Shown here one piece after another: positions 1 through 8,478 of a stretch of 64,000 bases of DNA; the first letter of the stretch is position 1; each line of letters begins with the position of its first letter. The notes under the pieces were generated by a model, which was given only the letters and a program-made list of their open reading frames with translations, was not told where the DNA came from and did no database searches. This DNA comes from Micromonospora tulbaghiae (GTDB lineage: Bacteria > Actinomycetota > Actinomycetes > Mycobacteriales > Micromonosporaceae): NCBI RefSeq assembly GCF_900091605.1, contig NZ_FMCQ01000010.1, positions 124,001 through 188,000 on the forward strand, read 5' to 3'. The position numbers and the translations under genes were made by a program.

Positions 1-50
1 CGCTTCACCACCGCTCCGGGCCGACACTGCCGCACCCCCACCACCCCTTT

Positions 51-62
51 TCGCGTACGCGA
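51..62. promoter_or_regulatory. 12-bp palindrome in the GH3 promoter region
   Basis: TCGCGTACGCGA is a perfect palindrome about 14 bp upstream of the larger 32-bp palindrome at 76-107. It could be a second regulator half-site or chance in GC-rich DNA. Nothing else in bases 1-139 looks like a gene. Confidence 0.25.
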
Positions 63-75
63 CGCCGCATCACCG

Positions 76-107
76 GCTCGTCCGTCGAAGCGCTTCGACG
101 GACGAGC
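76..107. promoter_or_regulatory. Perfect 32-bp palindrome, probable LacI-family operator of the GH3 operon
   Basis: Bases 76-107 are perfectly self-complementary with no spacer. The centre is GAAGCGCTTC, which has the central CG step and flanking half-sites typical of LacI-family operators. It ends 32 bp upstream of the GH3 start codon, and the second gene of the operon encodes a LacI regulator, so autoregulated repression is the simplest reading. The assignment to this regulator is inference. The palindrome could also form a cruciform or hairpin, but the missing loop and the promoter position argue against a terminator. Confidence 0.65.
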
Positions 108-139
108 GGCAGCACGTACGCCGACCGGAGGCGCCCACC

Positions 140-2548
140 ATGACCGACCCCGTCCCCCATCGTCTGGACGACCTGCTGGCCCGGCTCACGCTGCCGGAGA
201 AACTCGGCCTGCTGCACCAGTGGCAGGCGCCGGTGCCCCGGCTCGGCCTGCGCGCGTTCCGCACCGGCACCGAGGCGCTGCACGGCGTCGCGTGGCTCGG
301 CACCGCCACCGTCTTCCCGCAGGCGATCGGCTTGGCCGCGAGCTGGAACCCGGACCTGATCCGGGCGGTGGGGGCCGCCGTCGGCGACGAGGTACGCGTC
401 AAGCACCGGGCCGACCCGGACCGCGTCGGCCTCAACGTGTGGGCGCCGGTGGTCAACCCGCTGCGCGACCCCCGGTGGGGACGCAACGAGGAGGGCTGGT
501 CCGAGGACCCGTGGCTGACCGGCGAGTTGGCCACCGCGTACGCGCTCGGGTTGCGCGGCGACCACCCGATCCGGCTGCGGACCGCGCCGACGCTCAAGCA
601 CTTCCTCGGCTACAACAACGAGACCGACCGGGCCACCACCTCCAGCGACCTGCCGCCCCGGATGCTGCGCGAGTACGAGCTGCCGGCCTTCCGCGCCCCG
701 CTGGCGGCCGGCGCAGCCGTGGCGGTGATGGCGTCGTACAACCTGGTCGACGGCGTGCCGGCGCACCTGAGCCCGCTCATCGAGGGTGAGCTGCGCGGCT
801 ACGCCGACGACGAGATCATGGTGGTCGGCGACGCCGGGGCGGTCGGCAACATCGCCGGCGTGCAGGGACACCTGCCCGACCACGTGGCCGGCTTCGCCGC
901 CGCGCTGCGCGCCGGCATCGACAGCTTCACCGAGGACGACGAGGACAGCACCCCCACCGTGGAGCGGCTCACGGAGGCGCTGGCCCGCGGCCTCGTCGAC
1001 GTCTCCCACGTGGACCGGGCGGTGCGGCGGATCCTGTCCGTCCGGTCGCGGCTGGGCGACCTGAACCCCGATCCCCACGACGACGTGCCGCCCCACACGC
1101 TCGACAGCCTCGCCCACCGGGAACTCGCCCGCGAGGCCGCCCGCCAGTCGGTGGTGCTGCTGCGCAACGACGGCCTGCTGCCGCTGCGCCCCAGCACCCG
1201 CGTCGCGGTGCTCGGCCCGCTCGCCGACACGGTGCTCACCGACTGGTACAGCGGCACCCCGCCGTACACGATCAGCGCGTACGCCGGGCTGCTCGGGCGC
1301 CTGCCCGAGGTGACCACCCATCCCGGCGCGGACCGGATCACCCTGCACGTCGGCGACCGGGCGGTACGCCACGACGGCGACGGCCCGCTGGCGCTCGGCG
1401 ACAGCCCGGCCGAGTTCGACGTGGTCGACTGGGGGCGCGACGTGGTGGCGCTGCGCGCCGTGGACACCGGCCGGTACGTCGGCGCCGACGACACCGGGGC
1501 CCTCGTGGCAGACCGCGACGGACCGGGCGGCTGGGTGGTACGCGAGACGTTCCGCCTGCACCACCGGCCCCACGGCACCGCGCTGCTGCACCACCTGGCC
1601 ACCGGCCGGCACGTCGGCGTCGCACCGGACGGGCGGCTGAGCGTCGCCACCGGCGACCCGGCCGTGTTCGCAGTGACGCTGCTCGTGGACGGGGCGGCCG
1701 AGGCCGCCGCGCTGGCGGCCGCCGCCGACGTGGCGGTGGTGGTGCTCGGCAACCACCCGATGGTCAACGGCCGGGAGACCGAGGACCGGGCCGACCTGGC
1801 CCTGCCGACCGGCCAGGCGGAGCTGCTGCGGGCCGTGCACGCCGCGAACCCGCGTACCGTGCTGGCGCTGACGAGCAGCTACCCGTACGCGGCCGGCTGG
1901 GCGCAGGAGCACCTGCCGGCGGTGCTGTGGAGCGCCCACGGTGGACAGGAACACGGCAACGGGCTGGCCGACGTGCTGCTCGGCGCCGCCGACCCGGGCG
2001 GGCGGCTCACCCAGACCTGGTACGCCGACGCCGCCGAACTGCCGGACCTGCTCGACTACGACGTCATCGGCGCCGACGCCACCTACCTCTACCACCGGGG
2101 CGAGCCGCTGTACCCGTTCGGGCACGGGCTCAGCTACGCCGAGTTCGACTACGCTGACCTCCGGTTGAGCACCGCCACGGCGCGCGCCGGCGAGGAGGTG
2201 GAGGTGAGCGTCGAGGTCACCAACACGGGCCGCCGCCCGGGCACCGAGGTCGTGCAGCTCTACACCCGGCAGCGGCGCTCGCGGGTCAAGCAGCCGCTGC
2301 GGCAGTTGCGCGACTTCGCCCGCGTCACGCTCGACCCGGGCTGCGCCGCCCGGGTGACGATGCGCCTGCGTACCGCCGAACTGGCCTGGTGGGACGAGAC
2401 CCGCGCCGCGATGGTGGTGGAGGACGCCGTCCACTCGGTGCTGGTCGGCAGGTCCGCGCGGGACATCCGGCTCGCCGGCGCGCTCACCGTCACCGGCGGC
2501 GACGCGACAGCCGAACCGGCGGGCACCAGCTTCGGGACGGCCCGGTGA
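140..2548 (+). CDS. GH3 family glycosidase (beta-xylosidase/beta-glucosidase type) with an inserted beta-trefoil-like domain
   Basis: The 802-residue protein is a glycoside hydrolase family 3 enzyme. The N-terminal barrel carries the EALHG and DPRWGRNEEGWSEDP motifs, which resemble beta-xylosidase-type members. The nucleophile is probably Asp231 in VVGDAGA. The C-terminal GH3 domain follows, and a fibronectin III-like module lies at about residues 680-770. Residues about 390-517 form an insertion with fascin-like repeats (ALRAVDTGRYVGAD, LATGRHVGVAP), in the place where many relatives carry a PA14 domain. No signal peptide is visible, so it probably acts on imported oligosaccharides in the cytoplasm. 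It is the first gene of an operon and its stop overlaps the LacI start (GTGA). Exact substrate is not determinable; a pairing with GH95 suggests hemicellulose side chains. Confidence 0.93.
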   Translation: MTDPVPHRLDDLLARLTLPEKLGLLHQWQAPVPRLGLRAFRTGTEALHGVAWLGTATVFPQAIGLAASWNPDLIRAVGAAVGDEVRVKHRADPDRVGLNVWAPVVNPLRDPRWGRNEEGWSEDPWLTGELATAYALGLRGDHPIRLRTAPTLKHFLGYNNETDRATTSSDLPPRMLREYELPAFRAPLAAGAAVAVMASYNLVDGVPAHLSPLIEGELRGYADDEIMVVGDAGAVGNIAGVQGHLPDHVAGFAAALRAGIDSFTEDDEDSTPTVERLTEALARGLVDVSHVDRAVRRILSVRSRLGDLNPDPHDDVPPHTLDSLAHRELAREAARQSVVLLRNDGLLPLRPSTRVAVLGPLADTVLTDWYSGTPPYTISAYAGLLGRLPEVTTHPGADRITLHVGDRAVRHDGDGPLALGDSPAEFDVVDWGRDVVALRAVDTGRYVGADDTGALVADRDGPGGWVVRETFRLHHRPHGTALLHHLATGRHVGVAPDGRLSVATGDPAVFAVTLLVDGAAEAAALAAAADVAVVVLGNHPMVNGRETEDRADLALPTGQAELLRAVHAANPRTVLALTSSYPYAAGWAQEHLPAVLWSAHGGQEHGNGLADVLLGAADPGGRLTQTWYADAAELPDLLDYDVIGADATYLYHRGEPLYPFGHGLSYAEFDYADLRLSTATARAGEEVEVSVEVTNTGRRPGTEVVQLYTRQRRSRVKQPLRQLRDFARVTLDPGCAARVTMRLRTAELAWWDETRAAMVVEDAVHSVLVGRSARDIRLAGALTVTGGDATAEPAGTSFGTAR

Positions 2549-3570
2549 GCGGCCGGACCCCTGGCGAGCAGGTCACCATCGCCGACGTGGCCCGCCACGC
2601 CGGGGTGGCGGCCAGCACCGTGTCGTACGTGCTCAGCGGCAAACGCACCATCTCGGCCACCACCCGCAGCCGGGTGCTCGCCAGCGTCCGCGCGCTCGGC
2701 TACCACCCGCACGCCGGGGCCCGCGCGCTCGCCAGCCGCAAGGCCAACGTGATCGCCCTGGTGCTGCCGCTGCGCACCGGCATGCAGGTGCCAGTGGTGA
2801 TGCGCTTCGCCACCGCGGTGGTCACCACCGCCCGCCGCCACGACCACGACGTGCTGCTGGTCACCGCCGACGAGGGACCGGCCGGGCTGCACCGCATCGC
2901 CGGCAGCGCGCTCGTCGACGGCGTGCTGCTGATGGACGTGGAGCTGGAGGACTCCCGGGTACCGCTGCTGCGCGAGCTGGCGCTACCCGGCGTCCTGATC
3001 GGGCACCCCGCCGACAGCACCGGACTGGCCTGCGTCGACCTCGACTTCCGGCGCGCCGGGGAGCTGTGCGTGGAACACCTGGCCGCCGCCGGGCACCGGC
3101 GGGTCGCGCTGCTCGGCGCGCCCGCCGCGGTCTACGACCGGGGCACCGGGTTCGCCCACCGCACCCGCGCCGGGGTACGCGCCGCCGCCGGGCGGCTCGG
3201 CGTCGACGCGGTGACCCGGCCCTGCGAGGAGGGGCCGGCGGCGGTACGCCACGACCTGGAGGCGCTGCTCGCCGACCACCCGGACGTCACCGGGCTGGTG
3301 GTGCAGAACGAGTCGGCGGTCGGCCCGGTGCTCGCCACGCTGCCGCTGCTGGGCCGCCGGGTGCCCCGCGACGTGTCGGTCGTCGCGATCTGCCCGGATG
3401 AACTGGCCGAACAGTCAGGGCTCACCTGCGTGCCGGTGCCCGCCGAGGAGGTCGGCCGGCAGGCGGTGGCGTTGCTGATGCGGCGGTTGAACGGCGAGCC
3501 GGTGCCGGAGGTGACACTGCTGGAACCGCACCTGACCGTGCGGGACACCAGCGGCGGGACCGGCCGGTGA
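2545..3570 (+). CDS. LacI family transcriptional regulator
   Basis: This 341-residue regulator has an N-terminal LacI helix-turn-helix at about residues 10-32 (ADVARHAGVAASTVSYVLSG) followed by the hinge helix and a periplasmic-binding-protein-like sugar-sensing domain. The GTG at 2545 is chosen because it overlaps the GH3 stop codon as GTGA and places the HTH at the usual position; the frame is open further upstream but there it lies inside GH3. The 3' end overlaps the GH95 start in the same way. Being translationally coupled between two glycosidases makes it the likely local repressor, acting on the palindrome at 76-107. The ligand is probably a sugar released by these enzymes. Confidence 0.93.
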   Translation: MSGRTPGEQVTIADVARHAGVAASTVSYVLSGKRTISATTRSRVLASVRALGYHPHAGARALASRKANVIALVLPLRTGMQVPVVMRFATAVVTTARRHDHDVLLVTADEGPAGLHRIAGSALVDGVLLMDVELEDSRVPLLRELALPGVLIGHPADSTGLACVDLDFRRAGELCVEHLAAAGHRRVALLGAPAAVYDRGTGFAHRTRAGVRAAAGRLGVDAVTRPCEEGPAAVRHDLEALLADHPDVTGLVVQNESAVGPVLATLPLLGRRVPRDVSVVAICPDELAEQSGLTCVPVPAEEVGRQAVALLMRRLNGEPVPEVTLLEPHLTVRDTSGGTGR

Positions 3571-5744
3571 CGGCGCACCGCATCCACGACACCGCACCGG
3601 CCGACGACTGGACCGACGCGTTCCTCACCGGCAACGGCGAGCTGGGCCTGATGGTCCACGGGCGGCCGCACGCGGAGCGGATCGTGGTGAACCACCACCG
3701 GCTCGTCCTGCCCAACGGCACCCGGCACGCCCGCGCGCCCGAGCTGGCCGGCCGGATGCCGTACATCCGCGCCCTGGTGCTCGCCGGACGGCGGGCCGAG
3801 GCCGCCCGGCTGCTCACCGGCAGCCGGGAGCTGGAGTGGACCCAGTCGTTCCACCCCGGGTTCGCGCTCACCGTCGACGCGCCGCCCGGACCGGTCTCCG
3901 GCTACCGGCGCGACACCGACTTCGCCACGGGCGAGGTGACTGTCGAGTGGTCGGGCGGGCGGCGGCGCTGCTTCGCCTCCCGCGCCGGCGCCGTGGCGGT
4001 GATCCACCTCGACCAGGGCGACTGCGTCGTCGGGGTGACGGGTGAGCTGCCCGGCAACCCGGCCGACGTGGTGTACGAGCAGGCCGCGTACCGCCGCGAC
4101 GGGCTGGTGTTCCTGCGAATACGCGCCCGCTACCCGGAACGCGGCGGGGCGTACGGGTTCGAAGGGCTGACGCTGCTGCGCGGCGACGCGAGCGTCGACG
4201 GCGACCGGGTACGGGTACGCGGACCGGCGCTGCTCACCACGCTCGTCGACCGGCCCGAGAAGCCGCCCTGGCGTACCCGGGCCTCGGAACGGCGGCTCGC
4301 CGCGCTCGCCGGGAACTACGACACGCTGCTGGCCCGGCACGTGCCCCGCCATCACGGCCCGTACACCCGGGTCGGCCTGGACCTCGGCGTGCCCGCCGCC
4401 GACCGGGCGCTGCCTGTCGGTGAGCTGCTGGCCCGGCAGGCCGCAGCGCCGGACCGGCTGGACCCGGCGCTGCTGGAACGGCTGTTCCACTCCGGCCGGT
4501 ACCTGCTGTTCAGCGCCAGCGGCGTGCTGCCGCCCCGGCTGACCGGGCTGTGGCTGGGCTCGTGGGACGCCGCGTGGGCCGGCGACTTCACCACCGACGC
4601 GAACCTGAACCTCCAGCTCGCGGGCGCGAACGTGGGCGCGTTGCCGGAAGTCACAGCGGCGCACGCCCGGCTGGTCGCCGCGCAGGTGGACCACTGGCGC
4701 GCCAACGCCCGCGCGGTGTACGGGGCACGCGGGCTGCTGGCGCCCAGCCGCACCGACGGCGAGCACGGGCACCTGTTCCACGTCCACCCGGAGTGGCCGT
4801 TCACCGCGTGGCTCGCCGGCGCGGACTGGCTGCTGCACCCGCTGCACGAACACCACCTGGTCACCGGTGAGCCGCTGGGCGAGGTGGCCGGCTGGCTGGC
4901 CGAGGTGGCGGACTTCTTCGCCGACGTGCTGACCGTCGTGGACGGACGTCCCGCGCTGCTGCCGTCGTACTCGCCGGAGACCGGCCCGTACGACGACACC
5001 GGCCGGACCTCTCCGGTCGCGGTCAACGCCACCATGGACGTCGCCGCGGCCCGGCACGCGCTGCGGCTGGCCGCCGAGGTGACAGGCGCCGACCGGTGGG
5101 CCGGGGTACGGCCGCCCGGCTACCTGGTGGACCGGCGCGGCGCGCTCGCCGAGTGGGCGTGGCCCGGCAGCACCGGCGACGAGGACCACAGGCACGTCAG
5201 TCACCTGTATCCGGTGTGGCCACTGGACGAGATCGACCCGGACGACACCCCGGAGCTGGCCGCCGCCGCGCACCGGGCGCTGACGTTGCGCGGCGACGAG
5301 AACCAGTCGGCGCACGGCAGCCTGCACCGGGCGCTGGCGGCGGCCCGGCTGCGCGACGGCGAGCTGGTCGCGGCGAACCTGCGCAGGATCCTCGGCGCGG
5401 ACATGTTCTTCCGGTCGCTGATGAGCGCGCACAACCCGGGCCGGACCACGTACAACGCCGACGCCGCGCACGCGCTGCCGGCGGTGCTGATCGAGTCGCT
5501 GGTGCAGTCGCGCCCGGGCACGTTGCGGCTGCTGCCCGCGCCGCCGCCCGGCCTGCCCGCCGGGACGCTGCGCGGCATCACCTGCCGGGGCCGGGTCACC
5601 GTCGAGGAGCTGACCTGGGGGTCGGGCCGGGTGGGGGCGCGGCTGGTGTCGCCGGTGGCGCAGCGCGTGGTCGTGCACGCGCCGGGCGGCCACCGTGCGG
5701 TGGAGCTGACCCCGGACCGGCCGTACGAGGTGGTGTTCCGCTAG
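3567..5744 (+). CDS. GH95 family glycosidase (alpha-L-fucosidase/alpha-L-galactosidase type)
   Basis: The 725-residue protein follows the GH95 plan: an N-terminal beta domain opening with FLTGNGELGLMVHG, an (alpha/alpha)6 catalytic barrel from about residue 250 to 640, and a C-terminal beta domain. The NxN pair used by GH95 enzymes to activate water corresponds to Asn346 and Asn348 (DANLNLQ), and the acid to Glu471 (SPETGPYDD). The DHRHVSHLYPVWP motif is also typical. The segment usually reading PPFQIDGNFG is replaced by TTYNADAAHAL, so the substrate may not be the classic alpha-1,2-fucoside. No signal peptide is seen. The GTG start overlaps the LacI stop. Its stop and that of the NUDIX gene interleave in a single CTAG, which reads TAG on both strands. 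Confidence 0.87.
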   Translation: MTAHRIHDTAPADDWTDAFLTGNGELGLMVHGRPHAERIVVNHHRLVLPNGTRHARAPELAGRMPYIRALVLAGRRAEAARLLTGSRELEWTQSFHPGFALTVDAPPGPVSGYRRDTDFATGEVTVEWSGGRRRCFASRAGAVAVIHLDQGDCVVGVTGELPGNPADVVYEQAAYRRDGLVFLRIRARYPERGGAYGFEGLTLLRGDASVDGDRVRVRGPALLTTLVDRPEKPPWRTRASERRLAALAGNYDTLLARHVPRHHGPYTRVGLDLGVPAADRALPVGELLARQAAAPDRLDPALLERLFHSGRYLLFSASGVLPPRLTGLWLGSWDAAWAGDFTTDANLNLQLAGANVGALPEVTAAHARLVAAQVDHWRANARAVYGARGLLAPSRTDGEHGHLFHVHPEWPFTAWLAGADWLLHPLHEHHLVTGEPLGEVAGWLAEVADFFADVLTVVDGRPALLPSYSPETGPYDDTGRTSPVAVNATMDVAAARHALRLAAEVTGADRWAGVRPPGYLVDRRGALAEWAWPGSTGDEDHRHVSHLYPVWPLDEIDPDDTPELAAAAHRALTLRGDENQSAHGSLHRALAAARLRDGELVAANLRRILGADMFFRSLMSAHNPGRTTYNADAAHALPAVLIESLVQSRPGTLRLLPAPPPGLPAGTLRGITCRGRVTVEELTWGSGRVGARLVSPVAQRVVVHAPGGHRAVELTPDRPYEVVFR

Positions 5745-6250
5745 AGGTTGTCGGGCCGGTTCAGCGCCGGGTGACTCTCCCCCGGCACGACGTACCAGGG
5801 CGGGGCGTCGTCGGTGAGCGCGGTGGAGATCCGCAGCCGCGCCCAGTCGTCCAGGTCCGGCAGCGCGTCCGGAGCGAACCAGGCCGCCGCCAGCGACTCG
5901 TCGCCGTCGGCCGTCGGCGCCCCGCCGATCGCCCGGCAGCGGAACCAGACGTTGAGGTATTCGCAGGCGTCGCCGTTGGGGTAGACCACCGGATGGGTGG
6001 CGACACCTGCCAGCCGGTCGACCGTCACCGTCACGCCCGTCTCCTCGCGGACCTCGCGCACCAGCGCGTCGGCGGGCTGCTCGCCCGGATCCACGGTGCC
6101 CGCCGGGACCGACCATCGGCCGTTGTCCCCCCGGCGGGCCAGCAGCACCCGCCCCGCGTCGTCGGTCACCACGCCGCTGACGCCGTACAGCATCAGCAGG
6201 TCGTGGCCGACGTGGCGGCGCAGCCGGGCGATGTAGGGCGAGACGGCCAT
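5741..6250 (-). CDS. NUDIX hydrolase
   Basis: The 169-residue protein contains a complete Nudix box, G-x5-E-x7-REVREETGV, beginning GTVDPGE, which binds Mg2+ and hydrolyses a nucleoside diphosphate linked to another moiety. The surrounding fold (VSGVVTDDAGRVLLARRG, then GRWSVPAGTVDPGEQ) resembles ADP-ribose or general housecleaning members. The ATG at 6250 is chosen because the longer frame upstream runs into the SDR gene. It sits only 10 bp after the SDR stop, so FMO, SDR and NUDIX are probably one transcript. The substrate cannot be deduced. Confidence 0.9.
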   Translation of the reverse strand: MAVSPYIARLRRHVGHDLLMLYGVSGVVTDDAGRVLLARRGDNGRWSVPAGTVDPGEQPADALVREVREETGVTVTVDRLAGVATHPVVYPNGDACEYLNVWFRCRAIGGAPTADGDESLAAAWFAPDALPDLDDWARLRISTALTDDAPPWYVVPGESHPALNRPDNL

Positions 6251-6260
6251 GGCGAGCAGG

Positions 6261-7103
6261 CTACCGGCGGGCCTGCCGGTGCCGCCGGACCATGCCCTCG
6301 GCCAGCGCCGCACCGTCCAGGTCACCGGCGGCCAGCCGCCCGGCGACGGTACGGCGCACCATCCGGTCGGCGAGCGCCGGAGCGTGCCGGGCCAGCGCCA
6401 TCTCGATCCGGCCGCGCCGGGTGGTGGCCACGTCCCGTGGGGCGCGCCGGGCGGTGGCGGCGTGCAGGATCGCGGCCACCACCCCCTCGACCGGCTCCGG
6501 CCGCGACACCCCGCTCAGCGACAGCCCGGCCGCCACCGTGCTGTCGTGGATCGGGGAGGCGACCATGCTGGGGTAGACGACGCTGACGCCGACGTGCGTG
6601 CCGACCTCGTGGCGCAGCGCGTCGGCGTACGCGACGAGCGCCCGCTTGCTGACCCCGTAGGCGGCGGCGAGCGGCAGCGGCAGCACGGCCATCCGGCTGG
6701 CCACGAAGATCACCCGGCCGCGGGCCGCCTCCAGGGCCGGCATCGCGGCGGCTGTGGTCCGCCAGGCGGCGAGCAGGTTCACCTCGATCTGGCGGCGTAC
6801 CACCTCGTCCGGCGGCAGCTCGGCGGGCGCGGGGCCGCCCACACCGGCGTTGTTGATCAGCAGGTCCAGTCCGCCGAGCCGGTCGACGGCGGCGGCCACC
6901 GCCGGTGGCGTCGCGGCCGGGTCGGTCAGGTCGACGCCGAGCACCGGCGGTGTGGCGTCGGCGTCGGCGTGCAGGTCCAGCCCGACCACGCGCGCGCCCG
7001 CCGCGGTGAGCGCCGCGCCCAGGTGCTGCCCGAACGTGCCCCGAGCGCCGGTGACCAGCACCCGCCGCCCGGCCAGCGCGCTGCTACGGCCCGGCGCGCT
7101 CAT
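6261..7103 (-). CDS. Short-chain dehydrogenase/reductase (SDR)
   Basis: The 280-residue protein is a classical SDR. It has a Rossmann nucleotide-binding start (VLVTGARGTFGQHLG, a slightly shifted TGxxxGxG), NNAG at the end of beta-4, a serine in FVASRMA and the catalytic Y-x3-K in AAYGVSK. A C-terminal extension of about 60 basic residues follows the core. The ATG at 7103 overlaps the FMO stop codon as ATGA, so the two are translationally coupled. That coupling suggests it reduces or oxidises a substrate or product of the monooxygenase. The long open frame upstream of this ATG lies in the FMO gene and is not coding. Confidence 0.92.
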   Translation of the reverse strand: MSAPGRSSALAGRRVLVTGARGTFGQHLGAALTAAGARVVGLDLHADADATPPVLGVDLTDPAATPPAVAAAVDRLGGLDLLINNAGVGGPAPAELPPDEVVRRQIEVNLLAAWRTTAAAMPALEAARGRVIFVASRMAVLPLPLAAAYGVSKRALVAYADALRHEVGTHVGVSVVYPSMVASPIHDSTVAAGLSLSGVSRPEPVEGVVAAILHAATARRAPRDVATTRRGRIEMALARHAPALADRMVRRTVAGRLAAGDLDGAALAEGMVRRHRQARR

Positions 7104-8407
7104 CGTGCCGCCCCGGCCCGGCGCCGCCCGGTGGCCAGCTCGCGGCCCAGCTCGGCCAGGTAGACGTCGAAGTCCACGCGCATGTGCGGGCGGCGCTGCC
7201 CCCACCGGGCGGTGGCGGCGCGCAGCTCCTCGCGGCAGGCGGCGGCCTGCCGGGCCGCGTCCGGTGGCGCCCAGGTGCCGGCCAGCCGCGCGGCCACCAG
7301 CCGGGCCTGCGCCTCGACCAGGGGGAACGCCGCGCCGGTGGACTGCATGAGCCCGACGAACGCCAGCCCGGGCGCGTCCAGGTGGAACACGTGCCGGTAC
7401 AGCGGCAACCGGTCCGCGCCGTCGCCGACCAGCGCCGGGTCGAGGAACGGCATCTCGACCCGGTAGCCGGTGCACCACACGACCAGGTCGACCTCGTCGG
7501 CGCGGCCGTCGGTGAACTCGACCCGGTCGCCGTCGAAGCGGGCGATGCCGGGCCGGGCCTGGATGTCGCCGTGGGTGAGCCGGGACAGCAGCGCGTCGGA
7601 CAGCGTCGGGTGGTCCTGGAGGAAGCCGTGCGCCGGCGCGGGCAGCCCGTACCGGCTGGGCGGCCCGACGGCGGTGGTGATCATGGTCTGGCTGATCCGC
7701 TGCCGCAGCCGCCAGGGCAGCCGGCGGGCGAGCGCGCCGTTGAGCGTGTCCGACGGGCGGCCCAGCAGGTACTTGGGCACCACCCACACGCCGCGGCGCA
7801 GCGACAGCAGCGTGCGCGCGGCGGCGTACGAGGCGTCGACGGCGATGTCCATGGCCGAGTTGCCGCCGCCGACCACGAGCACCCGCCGCCCGGCGAGCTG
7901 CTCCGGTCCCCGGTAGTCGTGGCTGTGCATCTGCTCGGCCGTGCACTCGCCCGGATACGGCTCGGGCCGCTTCGGCACCCGGTTGTGCCCGTTGGCGACC
8001 ACCACCGCCTCGACGTCGACCTCGACCGGGCCGTCCGGGCCGGTGGCGCGCACCCGCCAGCCGTCACCGGTGCGGGTGACCCGCTCGACGGTGTGCCGCA
8101 GCCGTACCGCCTCGCGCAGCCCGAACCGGTCGGCGTAGTCGCCGAGGTAGCCGGCGACGCGGGTGTGGTCGGGGTAGTCGGGCCAGTCGGCCGGCATCGG
8201 GTGGTCGGCGAACTCGGTGCGCCCCTTGCTGGTGTTCAGGTGCAGCGTGCGGTACGCGGGCGAGCCGGGTGCGCCGTACACCCAGAGGCCGCCGAGCGTG
8301 TCGGCCGCCTCGAACGCGATCGCCGGGACACCGGCGTCGGCGAGCGCCTTGAGTGTGGCCAGTCCGGCGGCTCCGGCGCCGACGACGGCGACCCTCGGTA
8401 CGGCCAT
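7100..8407 (-). CDS. Flavin-containing monooxygenase (FMO family, FAD- and NADPH-dependent)
   Basis: The 435-residue enzyme shows the FAD dinucleotide-binding motif GAGAAG at residues 9-14, the FMO fingerprint region (YPGECTAEQMHSHDYRG) and the second NADPH-binding motif VVGGGNSAMD. FMOs insert one oxygen atom into a nitrogen, sulfur or carbonyl carbon centre. The ATG at 8407 has a strong ribosome-binding site (AAGGAGG) 5 bp upstream. The operator at 8421-8438 lies directly before that site and is shared with the TetR/MFS promoter, so expression is probably TetR-controlled and induced by the substrate. It is the first gene of the FMO-SDR-NUDIX unit. The substrate is unknown; a detoxification or small-ketone role is possible. 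Confidence 0.93.
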   Translation of the reverse strand: MAVPRVAVVGAGAAGLATLKALADAGVPAIAFEAADTLGGLWVYGAPGSPAYRTLHLNTSKGRTEFADHPMPADWPDYPDHTRVAGYLGDYADRFGLREAVRLRHTVERVTRTGDGWRVRATGPDGPVEVDVEAVVVANGHNRVPKRPEPYPGECTAEQMHSHDYRGPEQLAGRRVLVVGGGNSAMDIAVDASYAAARTLLSLRRGVWVVPKYLLGRPSDTLNGALARRLPWRLRQRISQTMITTAVGPPSRYGLPAPAHGFLQDHPTLSDALLSRLTHGDIQARPGIARFDGDRVEFTDGRADEVDLVVWCTGYRVEMPFLDPALVGDGADRLPLYRHVFHLDAPGLAFVGLMQSTGAAFPLVEAQARLVAARLAGTWAPPDAARQAAACREELRAATARWGQRRPHMRVDFDVYLAELGRELATGRRRAGAAR

Positions 8408-8420
8408 GCCCGCCTCCTTA

Positions 8421-8438
8421 ATCCAACGACCGATGGAT
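8421..8438. promoter_or_regulatory. Candidate TetR operator upstream of the FMO operon
   Basis: The element ATCCA-N8-TGGAT lies 13 bp upstream of the FMO start codon. It matches the element at 9157-9174 in both half-sites and spacing, and the spacers agree at most central bases (ACCG shared). It is the probable binding site of the TetR protein encoded next door. Confidence 0.72.
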
Positions 8439-8478
8439 AATCGCCCGGAGCGGAGGCCGGCGTCAAGGCCGGTGCCGG

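Noticed and set aside
3132..6116. Open frame of nearly 1000 codons on the minus strand opposite LacI and GH95
   Set aside because: It is a mirror of high-GC codon bias on the other strand. The translation is Gly/Arg/Pro/Val-rich without domains, while the plus-strand genes have clear families.
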